From assembly GCF_001612615.1 (NCBI RefSeq), contig NZ_BDAU01000006.1, forward strand, positions 124,001 to 188,000: a stretch of 64,000 nucleotides of DNA, in the 5' to 3' direction. The DNA is from Nocardia amikacinitolerans NBRC 108937 (lineage in GTDB: Bacteria; Actinomycetota; Actinomycetes; Mycobacteriales; Mycobacteriaceae). A model generated the notes under the pieces. The model was given only the letters and a program-made list of their open reading frames with translations. It made no database searches and was not told where the DNA came from. Shown here one piece after another: positions 7,756 to 15,898 of this stretch (its first letter is position 1; each line of letters begins with the position of its first letter). A program made the translations under genes and the position numbers.

Positions 7756-8168
7756 ACCTGCACGCCGGCCACGGCCGAGGTGCCGCGCGGGTGCGTCCCG
7801 GCGGTACCGCCCACCGAAGGAACTGTGGTCGCACCGCTGCGGGCCCCGTTCACGCGGCCCGCCGGTAGCGGCGGCCCCCCGCTTCACCGTCGGCCGCGTC
7901 TTCGCACCGCGCACGACCCGCACGATCGGTGAGTCCTTGGCGGTGGCCGCCGGTGCCGGCTTCACGCGCCTGGCGTACGCGACCGCCCAGCGGATCGCCG
8001 CGCAGTAGACATGCGACGGAGTCCGGCCGGCTGCGGTCTCCACTGCACTTACAGCACCACGGTGTCACCGCGGGCAGTTCGACGACGCGATCGCCCGCAG
8101 CTGCGCAGGCCCAACCTCGTCCGCTACTGTCCCCATCGACATTCCGCCTCCTTCGAGGAAGCAGGTCG
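7756..8168. other. 413-base intergenic region without a supported gene
   Basis: GC-rich sequence between the membrane protein and the lipase. A frame ending in TAG at 8006-8008 gives a protein-like tail (TVGRVFAPRTTRTIGESLAVAAG then TRLAYATAQRIAAQ) with high third-position GC, but it has no plausible start codon or ribosome-binding site. It may be a gene remnant. The last 60 bases hold the lipase promoter and ribosome-binding site. Confidence 0.4.
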
Positions 8169-8888
8169 ATGGATACCGTGCGAAAGCTGCTCGCCCTTCT
8201 GGTTCCGGTCGCGCTCCTCAGCGTTGGGGTCGGACCCGCCGCCGCCGAGCCGGTGCCCGGTTCCGCGCGGAACCCCGTCCTGGTGATCGGCGGGTTCGAC
8301 GCGAACGTCGGCAAACTCGAGACGCTGCGGGAATGGTTGGGTTCGCGCGGCTACACCGCATACGCGATGGTGCTGCCTGGTCAGCCCGCCGCGACCGCGC
8401 CGCTGGTCGACTCGGCGCGCGCGGTCGCCGACAAGGTCGCCGAGATTCGCCGTGAAACCGGCTCGGCGCGAGTGGATCTCGTCGGCCACTCGATGGGCGG
8501 CCTGGCCCAGCGGCACTTCGTGAAGTTTCTCGACGGGCGCGCGGCGGTGGGCACCTACCTCGATTTCGGAACACCCGAGAACGGTGTGGTTCTGGCCTTG
8601 CTGTGCGCCCCGTTCTACCCGGGCTGCCGCGACCTGAGCCCGGGTTCGCCGTTCCTCACCGCGCTCAACGCCGCACCGGCGATTCCGCCCGACCTTCCCG
8701 CCTACCACCTGTTCTCCGAGGATGCGGGCGAGGAGCGCGAACCACTGCCCGGCGCGACGAACGCGAGCGTGCAATCGTTCTGCCCTGGCCGCCGGGTGTC
8801 GCACGCCGACGAACCGATCGACGGCGCTTTCCAGGAGTTGATCGACAGCGCGCTGCGCGGCGAGCCCTTGACCACCGGCTGTCCCTGA
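8169..8888 (+). CDS. Secreted lipase/esterase (alpha/beta hydrolase)
   Basis: 239 residues from ATG 8169 with a GAGGAAGC ribosome-binding region. A Sec signal peptide covers residues 1-27 (cleavage near AAAEP). The nucleophile elbow GHSMGG places the catalytic Ser at residue 108, preceded by the 'NPVLVIGGF' strand-loop that forms the oxyanion hole. The layout and the 'LRIWL..GY' segment resemble EstA/LipA-type class 2 triacylglycerol lipases of about 220-280 residues. The late region 'SHADEPIDGAFQELIDSAL' supplies the probable catalytic His. It should act outside the cell on acyl esters. Cys pairs suggest disulphides. Substrate not predictable. Confidence 0.85.
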   Translation: MDTVRKLLALLVPVALLSVGVGPAAAEPVPGSARNPVLVIGGFDANVGKLETLREWLGSRGYTAYAMVLPGQPAATAPLVDSARAVADKVAEIRRETGSARVDLVGHSMGGLAQRHFVKFLDGRAAVGTYLDFGTPENGVVLALLCAPFYPGCRDLSPGSPFLTALNAAPAIPPDLPAYHLFSEDAGEEREPLPGATNASVQSFCPGRRVSHADEPIDGAFQELIDSALRGEPLTTGCP

Positions 8889-8928
8889 CCGTTGAAAGTA
8901 TGTCCGAAGCTGCTTCTACAATCCCCGC

Positions 8929-9495
8929 GTGACGCTCACCCTCGCCGACCTCGTCGGCTACACCGATCGCGACCTCGACGCCGACCTGGCGCGGTGGTTC
9001 CCCGATGCGACTCCCGTTCAGGTACCGGAGCAAACCCGGCCCGTGACACCGTTTCTCGCGCGCCTAGCTCCCGCGGACGCGGCGGCCCTTGCTGCCCTCG
9101 ACCGCCGGGTGCGCTCGGGTCGCTTGCCGCAGTTCCTGGACATCTTCTCCTGGTCCTACGGTTTCGACTTCGGCGAAAACGGTTGCGGCCTCCTCGATTC
9201 GGACTACACCACCGAGCTCGCCGACGACGACGTCTACTCGATCGGCGCCGACGGCGGCGGCAATCTGTACGTCGTGCTCACCAATGGTCAAGTGGCCGTG
9301 TGGTTTCACGAAGAGGAGGTGCTCGAAGGCGGCACCCGCTTCGACAACCTCGACGTCTTCCTCTGGTCGTTCGTGCGCTACCGCGCCGTGCGCGCCGGGA
9401 AGCTCGCGCGCTCGGCCGTGGAAGCGGACTTCGTTGCCCTGGGCCAGGACGGCGCACTCGAACCGAACCTCGGCCTGCTGAACTACATGAAGTAG
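8929..9495 (+). CDS. SMI1/KNR4 (SUKH)-like protein
   Basis: 188 residues from a GTG at 8929. The core 'YSIGADGGGNLYVVLTNGQVAVWF' followed by 'HEEEV' and 'FDNLDVFLWSFVRYRAV' is typical of SUKH-type proteins, where a GGG-N-x-hydrophobic strand precedes an acidic loop. The composition is acidic with many aromatic residues. SUKH proteins are often toxin-immunity factors but also occur alone. No polymorphic toxin gene is visible nearby. It is 40 bases downstream of the lipase gene, and they could share a transcript. Family likely; function open. Confidence 0.6.
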   Translation: MTLTLADLVGYTDRDLDADLARWFPDATPVQVPEQTRPVTPFLARLAPADAAALAALDRRVRSGRLPQFLDIFSWSYGFDFGENGCGLLDSDYTTELADDDVYSIGADGGGNLYVVLTNGQVAVWFHEEEVLEGGTRFDNLDVFLWSFVRYRAVRAGKLARSAVEADFVALGQDGALEPNLGLLNYMK

Positions 9496-9512
9496 GTACG
9501 CCCGAATCGCCC

Positions 9513-9788
9513 TGCTCGATTGGACGCGACGGCCAGCCCCGGCTCGTCGCGCAGGTCAACGTCGCCCTCGGACCCCAGTCCGTGGTCGACGAAGCCCGGG
9601 CGGCGATCGCCGCCTACTACGAATTCAGCGGCTGGGCCGACAACATGGTGGCGGGCCTGCGCACCGCCCCCGACGAGATCCGCACGACCATAAAGCAATT
9701 CGCCGACGTCGGCGCCGACGAAGTGATGCTTTACTGCTACGGCTCCGACCCCACCCAGGTCGACCGCCTCGCCGATGTGATCGGCTGA
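9513..9788 (+). pseudogene. C-terminal remnant of a luciferase-family (LLM) oxidoreductase
   Basis: One open frame after the SUKH-like gene reads 'QPRLVAQVNVALGPQSVVDEAR', then 'YYEFSGWADNMVAGL', 'IKQFADVGADEVMLYCYG' and 'QVDRLADVIG'. This is the usual C-terminal quarter of LLM-class flavin or F420-dependent oxidoreductases. The preceding 200-plus residues with the flavin-binding barrel are absent and no start codon with a ribosome-binding site is present, so this is a truncated relic. Its 5' break point falls close to the stop codon of the preceding gene. Confidence 0.7.
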
Positions 9789-9796
9789 CCGAGCAC

Positions 9797-9830
9797 CCGG
9801 GCCCGTCGGCGGTTTCGTCTGCGGGCCCGG
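9797..9830. terminator. Bidirectional hairpin between convergent genes
   Basis: CCGGGCCCG and CGGGCCCGG form a 9-bp GC-only stem with a 16-base loop. It lies between a plus-strand gene remnant and a minus-strand SDR gene that converge here. Confidence 0.5.
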
Positions 9831-9889
9831 AACGAGGCGGCCTCCGCGGCGTGACGCGTCGCGCTGTCGGTCCGCGTCGGTGCAGCCTG

Positions 9890-10660
9890 TCAGAACATGC
9901 TGTAGCCGCCATCTATCAGCAGGGTGTCGCCGGTGTGGTAGGCGCTGGCCGGGCTCGCGAGGTAGACCGCGACCGCCTCGAAGTCGTCGGGGGAGCCCCA
10001 GCGCCGCACCGGGATTCGCGGCTGAACGCGTTCCCGGAAGCGGTCCCAGGCGAAGATGTGCTCGGTCATCGGGGTATCGATCCAGCCGGGGAGCACGGCG
10101 TTGGCGCGGATGCCGTGCTTGCCGAGTTCGACGGCGATCGAGTTGATCACCGCGATGATGCCCGCCTTGCTCGCGGCGTAGGACTGGCCCCGCGGCACAC
10201 CTTGCCTGGCCGCCAGGCTGGCGGTGGCGACGAGGCTGCCGCCCGTGCCGTTGGCCACCATCACCTTCGCGGCCTCGCGCAGCGTGACGAAGGCGCCGTC
10301 CAGGTTGATCGAGGTGACGCGGCGAAACTCCGCCAAGTCGGTGTCCAGAAAGGGCGTCATGCCTTGTGCCACACCGGCATTGACGAAGCAGGAGTCGATG
10401 CGCCCGAGTTCGGCGGCGGCGCGCGCGATGGTGTCCACGATCTGCTGCTCCTCGCCGACGTCGCAGACGAGCGGAAGCACACGGCCGCCGAACTCGCTCA
10501 ACTCGGCGGCGGCCGCGGCGTTGCGTTCGGCATTGCGGCCGACGACGCAGACGTCGGCCCCCGCGCGGGCCAGACCGCGGGCGAAACCGAGCCCGATCCC
10601 GGAGTTGCCGCCGGTGACGACGGCGACGTGGCCGCCGAGATCGAAGGGGGAGTCGGTCAT
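9890..10660 (-). CDS. SDR family NAD(P)-dependent oxidoreductase
   Basis: 256 residues from ATG 10660 with an AAGGA ribosome-binding site; a longer frame upstream is not coding-like. It is a classical SDR: cofactor-binding TGGNSGIG at residues 16-23, CDV near 66-68, the VNAG motif at about 93-96, catalytic Ser in 'TASLA' near 148, and the YAASK motif at 161-165. The end 'GDTLLIDGGYSMF' is also typical. It should reduce or oxidise an alcohol/ketone using NAD(P)H in the cytoplasm. The charge around residue 41 (GRNAER) favours NADP. Substrate unknown. It lies downstream of the antigen-85-like gene but is separated from it by a very stable hairpin. Confidence 0.9.
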   Translation of the reverse strand: MTDSPFDLGGHVAVVTGGNSGIGLGFARGLARAGADVCVVGRNAERNAAAAAELSEFGGRVLPLVCDVGEEQQIVDTIARAAAELGRIDSCFVNAGVAQGMTPFLDTDLAEFRRVTSINLDGAFVTLREAAKVMVANGTGGSLVATASLAARQGVPRGQSYAASKAGIIAVINSIAVELGKHGIRANAVLPGWIDTPMTEHIFAWDRFRERVQPRIPVRRWGSPDDFEAVAVYLASPASAYHTGDTLLIDGGYSMF

Positions 10661-10817
10661 GGGGTGGTCCTTCCGTCGGCGACGTTGCCTGTGCTCGAAG
10701 GTACCGGGGAAGATCGCGCCGGCGAAGCCCGCGCCCACCGCGACCGAAGGTGACCCCGAGCTCGCGTCCGCCGGTGAGGGTGACATACGGTCGGAATGGT
10801 CCCGGCGGGGGAAGCGG

Positions 10818-10845
10818 GCGGCCCCGGCGGTGCCGCCGGGGCCGC
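10818..10845 (-). terminator. Very stable hairpin after the antigen-85-like gene
   Basis: A 13-bp perfect GC stem (GCGGCCCCGGCGG and its complement) with a 2-base loop, 8 bases past the stop codon of the esterase gene on the minus strand. No T tract. It should end that transcript before the SDR gene. Confidence 0.7.
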
Positions 10846-10852
10846 ACGGTCG

Positions 10853-11794
10853 TTACGCGCCCACTGAGGTGAGCAGCATGTCGAGGGCGTTCTGCATCTG
10901 CGTGCGCCAAGCGGACCAGTCGTGGCCGTGGTTTTCGACGTAGCGCTCGTCGACGGTGGCGCCGAGTTGCTGGAGGCGGTCCACGAAGCGGTAATTCTGT
11001 TGGTAGACAGCCTCTTCCACGCCGCCGCTGCGTCCGTAGGAGACGAACAAGGGCTTGCCGGTGAGTTTCGCCGCCTGGCTATAGGGGTTGTTCTGCTCCC
11101 AGATCGCACGCTGGGCGGGGATGTTGTAGTCACCCCAGACGCGCTTCCAGTCGGCGGCGCAGCCCTGGCCGGGCTTGTCCGGGTCGCCGGGGGCGCCGGA
11201 GGCGTGCAGCGGGTCGACGTTGCCGCTGAACGAGGCCGCGGAACGGAACATGCCCTGGTACTCGGCCGCGAACTTCATCGCGCCGAGACCGCCCATGGAG
11301 TTGCCCGCGATGGCGCGGGTGGTGTTGGCCTTGTAGGTGGATTCGAGAATGGTGCGCACGTCTTCCAAGAGGTACTTCTCCCAAGCGGGCGCGCCCCCGG
11401 CGCCGTTGTTGTACCAGTCGGAATAGGCGCTGCACCAACTGGTTTCGGGCAGCACGAAGATGGCGTTCGCGTCCTCGGTGAGCGCTTCGAGGTCTCCCTT
11501 GTCGGTCCAGGACTTGTGGTCGTCGAAGCCGCCGTGCAGTACCCAGACCGTCGGCCAGGTGCGGTTCGCGTCCTTGGACCAGCCGGGCGGCAGCAGCAGG
11601 CGGACCACCTTCACCGACCAGTCGGGGCCTTCCAGGTTGGCAGAGGAGATGCCGATGTCGAGGACGCGGTCGCTGACCCGCGCCTCCCAGCGCACGATGC
11701 CCGCCGCGTCGGCGGGCGTTCGAGGAACGAAAGTCAATGCGACACCAGCCAATACGCTGACGATCGCGAGCGCGATTCGGATCGGTCCGGACAC
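10853..11794 (-). CDS. Secreted esterase of the antigen 85/esterase D family
   Basis: 313 residues with an N-terminal signal (IRIALAIVSVLAGVALTFVP) and cleavage near ADA-A. The fold markers are those of antigen 85-like alpha/beta hydrolases: 'TWPTVWVLHGGFDDHKSWT', the acidic 'FVLPET', and the nucleophile elbow GNSMGG with Ser at residue 166. The C-terminal 'VENHGHDWSAWRTQM' carries the catalytic His in the family-typical H-x-W context. In mycolate-bearing actinobacteria such enzymes transfer mycolic acids to trehalose or arabinogalactan, or act as esterases on related lipids. This one should work in the cell envelope. Whether it is a true mycolyltransferase cannot be decided from sequence alone. 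Confidence 0.8.
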   Translation of the reverse strand: MSGPIRIALAIVSVLAGVALTFVPRTPADAAGIVRWEARVSDRVLDIGISSANLEGPDWSVKVVRLLLPPGWSKDANRTWPTVWVLHGGFDDHKSWTDKGDLEALTEDANAIFVLPETSWCSAYSDWYNNGAGGAPAWEKYLLEDVRTILESTYKANTTRAIAGNSMGGLGAMKFAAEYQGMFRSAASFSGNVDPLHASGAPGDPDKPGQGCAADWKRVWGDYNIPAQRAIWEQNNPYSQAAKLTGKPLFVSYGRSGGVEEAVYQQNYRFVDRLQQLGATVDERYVENHGHDWSAWRTQMQNALDMLLTSVGA

Positions 11795-11994
11795 AGTGGA
11801 TCCTTTCGGTACGAGCTGTCGCAGAGGAAGGTAGTCGAGTACCAGGTTCTGCGAATAGCAGTGTTCGTAAAACTGTGAACACTCACCAGACGCGAATTCC
11901 TCTGGGGCTCAGCTCGGTCGCTGTTCTAGTCGGCGCTGCCGGACGACAGTCCGTCCGAAACCCGCGCATGGCCGGAGCGAAGGCGGAGGTACGC

Positions 11995-12630
11995 CTACTC
12001 GCGGTCGTCGGCTTCGTAGCGCGGACCGAGCAGGGCGATGGCGGTCTCCACGGCCACCTCGACCAGATCCGAGACGTCCTCGCCGTCCTCCACGGCGGAG
12101 GCGATGAGTTCGCGGTAGCCCCCGTAGAGGATGGTGGCGGTTCTGCGGGTCGCTCGATGGACGCCTGGGGCACCGAATTCCGGTGTGGCGGTGAGATTCT
12201 GGATCAGGCCGACGAACGCGTCGGCGGCCTCGCGGTGCAGCCGCCGCGCGTCCTCACCCAGCGCAGGTGTGTCGCGGATCCAGGCGAGGGTGACCGTCCG
12301 GTCGGCCTTCGACGCCTCGATCCACGCCTCGATGGCCTGGCGGACCTGGGTCCGCCACGGCGCCCGCGGATCGACGGCGTCGTAGATCCGCTGGATGGTC
12401 TCGCTGTTGCGTTCGGTCAGCAGCGCGATGAAGCAGTCCTGCTTGCTGGTGAAGTGCTCGTAGAAGGTGCGCCGCGAGGTGCGCGCGGCCCGGACCACGT
12501 CGGCCACCGTGGCGTCGCGGTAGCCGCGCTCCCGAATCGCCTCCGCCATCGCGTCGAGCAGCCTGCGCCGGAAGCCGGATTCCGGCGCGGCCTCGGCGGC
12601 GGTCGTGGTGGCGGGCTCGGCGCGGGTCAC
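11995..12630 (-). CDS. TetR family regulator, last gene of the P450/BVMO operon
   Basis: 211 residues from a GTG at 12630, only 10 bases after the stop of the monooxygenase gene, so it is the fifth gene of the minus-strand operon starting at 17241. The DNA-binding domain is clear: 'RRRLLDAMAEAIRERGYRDA', then the helix-turn-helix 'TVADVVRAARTSRRTFYEHF' around residues 41-60. The C-terminal domain is of the TetR type often tied to fatty acid or hydrophobic ligands, but no ligand can be named. It most likely represses its own operon through the tandem GGTAC-N6-GTACC palindromes in front of the P450 gene (inference). Confidence 0.9.
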   Translation of the reverse strand: MTRAEPATTTAAEAAPESGFRRRLLDAMAEAIRERGYRDATVADVVRAARTSRRTFYEHFTSKQDCFIALLTERNSETIQRIYDAVDPRAPWRTQVRQAIEAWIEASKADRTVTLAWIRDTPALGEDARRLHREAADAFVGLIQNLTATPEFGAPGVHRATRRTATILYGGYRELIASAVEDGEDVSDLVEVAVETAIALLGPRYEADDRE

Positions 12631-12640
12631 ATCGACCAGG

Positions 12641-14134
12641 TTAGTGACCGCCCGGCTCCGCGAGCACGTCGGATCCCGCGCGGTGCCGCGTCGCTCGGGC
12701 GAATCGGAGGGTGCCGTCGTCGATCCGGCCGTGCCGCAGGGTGAGCACGTCCTGCGCGTAGTTCATGCCGAGCCGCCACGGCGCCCGCGATCCCGCTTTC
12801 GGGAACCGGTCCAGCGAGCGCAGGACGTAACCGGCCTGGAAGTCCAGCAGCGGTCTGGTGTCGATCGCCGGGTCCGGCACCGGCACGCAGTGGTCGTAGC
12901 CGTGCGCGTCCATGTGCCGCAGCAGCCGGCAGACGTATTCGGCGACCAGATCGGCCTTCAACGTCCACGAGGCGTTCGTGTAGCCGATGGTGAAAGCGAA
13001 ATTCGGTACGCCGCCGAGCATCATGCCTTTGTAGGCGATGGTCTGCGGCAGCGGGACCTCCCGCCCGTCGACGGTGAGCCGGATGCCACCGAGCGCGAGC
13101 AATCGCAGACCCGTCGCGGTCACCACGATGTCGGCCTCGAGCTCCGCGCCGGAGGCAAGCAGCAACCCGCGTTCGGTGAAGCGGTCGATCCGGTCGGTGA
13201 CCACCGATGCGCTGCCGTTACCGATCGCCCGGAACAGATCGGCGTCCGGAACCAGGCACAGCCGTTGGTCCCATGGGCCGTAGGTCGGGTTGAAGTGGAC
13301 GTCCACGTCGTAGCCCGCGGGCAGCTGCTTGATCGTCTGCTCGCGGATGAACTTGCGCATCATCGCGGGCCGCCGCTGGCTGAGCTGATAGATGAGCGTG
13401 CCGATGAGCACGTTCTTCCATCGGGTGACGGCGTAGGCACGGCGCGGACCGAGCAGCGCGCGCAATCGGGTGGCCACGGTATCCACGGTCGGGACGGACA
13501 TGATGTAGGTGGGCGAACGCTGGAGCATGGTGACGTGGGCAGCGTCCGTTGCCAGGGCGGGGACGAGTGTCACCGCCGTGGCGCCGCTGCCGATCACGAC
13601 GACGCGCCGACCCGCGTGGTCGAGATCGTCGGGCCAGTGCTGCGGATGCACCACCTGTCCGCGGAAATCCTCGATGCCGTCGAACTCGGGGGTGTAGCCA
13701 CTGTCGTAGTGGTAGTAGCCGCCGCAGACGTACAGGTACGAGCACGTCATGGTGACCGTCGCAGCGGCGTGCTCGACGGTGAGCGTCCAGCGTGCCGTCG
13801 CGCTGTCCCAGGACGCGTCGATGACCCTGTGCCCGAAGCGGATTCGCCGATCGATGCCCGCCTCGGTCGCGGTCGCGCGCACGTAGTCGAGTATCGCCGG
13901 TCCGTCGGCGATCGCCTTGGCGTCGGTCCACGGCCGGAATCGGTAGCCGAGGGTGTGCATATCCGAGTCCGAGCGCACGCCCGGATAGCGGAACAGGTCC
14001 CAGGTGCCGCCGATCGTCTCGCGCGCCTCCAGCACGAGGTAGGTCCGGTCGGGCAGAGCCGTTTGCAAGTGGTGGGCGGCGCCGATGCCGGAGAGGCCCG
14101 CGCCGACGATCACCACGTCGAGGTGCTCACTCAT
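12641..14134 (-). CDS. Baeyer-Villiger-type flavin monooxygenase
   Basis: 497 residues from ATG 14134, overlapping the upstream SDR stop by 4 bases (ATGA). The FAD-binding GAGLSGIG is at residues 11-18. The type I Baeyer-Villiger fingerprint F-x-G-x3-H-x3-W-P appears exactly as FRGQVVHPQHWP at 157-168. A second Rossmann motif (VVVIGSGATAV) for NADPH follows at about 178-188. Such enzymes insert an oxygen next to a carbonyl, turning ketones into esters or lactones. Between an SDR and an esterase-type hydrolase in one operon, it would convert the ketone made by the SDR into an ester for the hydrolase. It also resembles the MymA-type monooxygenase of mycobacteria. Confidence 0.9.
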   Translation of the reverse strand: MSEHLDVVIVGAGLSGIGAAHHLQTALPDRTYLVLEARETIGGTWDLFRYPGVRSDSDMHTLGYRFRPWTDAKAIADGPAILDYVRATATEAGIDRRIRFGHRVIDASWDSATARWTLTVEHAAATVTMTCSYLYVCGGYYHYDSGYTPEFDGIEDFRGQVVHPQHWPDDLDHAGRRVVVIGSGATAVTLVPALATDAAHVTMLQRSPTYIMSVPTVDTVATRLRALLGPRRAYAVTRWKNVLIGTLIYQLSQRRPAMMRKFIREQTIKQLPAGYDVDVHFNPTYGPWDQRLCLVPDADLFRAIGNGSASVVTDRIDRFTERGLLLASGAELEADIVVTATGLRLLALGGIRLTVDGREVPLPQTIAYKGMMLGGVPNFAFTIGYTNASWTLKADLVAEYVCRLLRHMDAHGYDHCVPVPDPAIDTRPLLDFQAGYVLRSLDRFPKAGSRAPWRLGMNYAQDVLTLRHGRIDDGTLRFARATRHRAGSDVLAEPGGH

Positions 14135-15006
14135 GCCCGCGCCTCGCTGACGCCCGGATTCGAGGCGCGTCCCCTGGCCCGTAAACGCCTCTCCAGCAAG
14201 GAGATCACGGCGTAGTAGTGGGTTGGCGTGATCCTCGCGAGCGCGTCGAAGAGGTAGGCGTCCGGGCCGACCAGGATCCGCGCTTTGCCCCGTTCGACGC
14301 CCCGGGTGATGACGTCGGCCGCCTTCTCGGGCGAAGTCAGGGTGACGGCTTCGAAATCGGCCGCCATCTGCTCCTTGCTGCGCCCGAGGCCCTCGGGATC
14401 CCTGCGCACCCTGGCATTTCGCGCGATATTCGTCGTGATGCCGCCGGGGTGTACGTTCACCGCCGAGACGCCGGTGCCACGAAGTTCTTGGCGCAGTGCG
14501 TCGGTGAAGCCGCGGACCGCGAATTTGGCCGCGCAGTAGGCGCTTTGGTTCGGCATGCCGACCAACCCGAACACGCTCGACGTATTGACGATCACGCCGC
14601 TGTCCTGCTCGACGAGCAGCGGCAGGAAGGCGCGCGTGCCGTTGACCACGCCGTCGAAGTTGATCCGGCGCAACCATTCGTCGTCCTCGGCGTCGGCGTC
14701 GAGCACCGACGCGGACACCGCGACCCCCGCGTTGTTGAACACGGCGGCCAACGGCGCGGTCAGCCAGTCTCGCACCTCGTCGGCGAATGCCCGCTGATCG
14801 GCCGCGTCGCGGACGTCGAGCACGCGGGTGAGCACGGGACCGGACAGCGACGCGGCGGTCTCCTTCAGTCCCGCCGCGTCGATGTCGGCGATGGCGACCG
14901 GGGACCCGCGGCGGGAAAGATGTTGGGCGAGTGCGCGTCCGATGCCGGAGGCGGCGCCGGTGATCATCGCCGGGTGACCGGACAGGGGCCTAGTGTTTCG
15001 GGGCAT
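14131..15006 (-). CDS. SDR family oxidoreductase (SadH-like)
   Basis: 291 residues from ATG 15006; the start overlaps the end of the hydrolase gene by 17 bases and the stop overlaps the monooxygenase start. Motifs: TGAASGIG at residues 16-23, FNNAG, 'VIVNTSSVFGLVG' with the catalytic Ser, and YCAAK near residue 157-161. The C-terminal extension after 'VHPGGITTNIARNARV' with 'AADVITRGVERGKARILVG' is typical of the SadH-like group that accompanies flavin monooxygenases in mycobacterial mymA-type operons. It should oxidise the alcohol made by the P450 to a ketone. Catalytic class sure, substrate inferred from the operon. Confidence 0.9.
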   Translation of the reverse strand: MPRNTRPLSGHPAMITGAASGIGRALAQHLSRRGSPVAIADIDAAGLKETAASLSGPVLTRVLDVRDAADQRAFADEVRDWLTAPLAAVFNNAGVAVSASVLDADAEDDEWLRRINFDGVVNGTRAFLPLLVEQDSGVIVNTSSVFGLVGMPNQSAYCAAKFAVRGFTDALRQELRGTGVSAVNVHPGGITTNIARNARVRRDPEGLGRSKEQMAADFEAVTLTSPEKAADVITRGVERGKARILVGPDAYLFDALARITPTHYYAVISLLERRLRARGRASNPGVSEARA

Positions 15007-15898
15007 CGGTGCTCCTGGTGACTGCGGTGCGGATGTGATCATCGATGAGGTCGGCGAGCGTCGGCCAGATGCCCTCGGGCAGATCGTGACCAAGGCCGGT
15101 CAGCGTGTGCAGGCGCGCGCCCGCGATGGCGCGGGCGGTGACGGCGCCACCGGTCGGCGCCACCATGAGGTCGCGATCGCCGTGCAGCACCAGTGTCGGT
15201 GCGGTCACCGCGCGGAGTTCGCGAGTCCGGTCACCGGACTTCAGGATTCCGGCGAGCTGGCGGCCGACGCCCGCCGCGGGCCGCGGGTCGCGATCCCACA
15301 CGAGCGCCGCCGCCGCGCGCACCGCGGCCTCGTCGAACGGATAACCCGAGGACCCGATGTGCCGGTACATGCGGACGGCGGCGTCCACGTGCTCGGCGCG
15401 GGTGCGCGGCGGTTTGCCGAACATGCGGCGCCACGTCGAGAGCGCCGGGCGGCCGACGCGCGGCGCACCGGTGGTGGACATGACGGAGATCAGCGAGGCG
15501 ACCCGCTCGGGATGGCGGGCGGCGACGGTCTGCGCGATCATGCCGCCCATCGACATGCCGACCAGGTGTACGGATTCCAGCTCGAGCGCGTCGAGCAGGC
15601 CGACGGTGTCGGCGGCCATGTCGCCCAGTTCGTACTGCTGGGGATGCCACCGCTTGCGCAGAAAGTCGAGCGGTCCCGGCGGCGGGAAGGCGAAATGCGT
15701 CGACTCGCCGACATCGCGATTGTCGAAGCGCAGCACCGGACGACCGCGTTCGACAAGCAGACGACACAGCCCGTCGGGCCACGCGTGCAGCTGTTGGCCG
15801 AGTCCGGCGATCAGGACGATCGGCGTCCCTTCGGTCGCGCCGAGGCGCTGGTAGGCGAGGCGGACGCCGCGACCGACGTCGACAAGACCTTCGCTCAT
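14990..15898 (-). CDS. Alpha/beta hydrolase of the P450/BVMO operon
   Basis: 302 residues from ATG 15898, which overlaps the P450 stop codon by 4 bases (ATGA). The fold markers are complete: 'TPIVLIAGLGQQLHAWPDGL', 'PVLRFDNRDVGES', the nucleophile elbow GMSMGG, 'APTLVLHGDRDLMV' with the catalytic Asp, and 'LTGLGHDLPEGIWP' with the catalytic His. No signal peptide, so it acts in the cytoplasm. In the operon it would hydrolyse the ester or lactone produced by the Baeyer-Villiger monooxygenase. Epoxide hydrolase or dehalogenase activity is less likely because the nucleophile is Ser, not Asp. Confidence 0.88.
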   Translation of the reverse strand: MSEGLVDVGRGVRLAYQRLGATEGTPIVLIAGLGQQLHAWPDGLCRLLVERGRPVLRFDNRDVGESTHFAFPPPGPLDFLRKRWHPQQYELGDMAADTVGLLDALELESVHLVGMSMGGMIAQTVAARHPERVASLISVMSTTGAPRVGRPALSTWRRMFGKPPRTRAEHVDAAVRMYRHIGSSGYPFDEAAVRAAAALVWDRDPRPAAGVGRQLAGILKSGDRTRELRAVTAPTLVLHGDRDLMVAPTGGAVTARAIAGARLHTLTGLGHDLPEGIWPTLADLIDDHIRTAVTRSTDAPKH

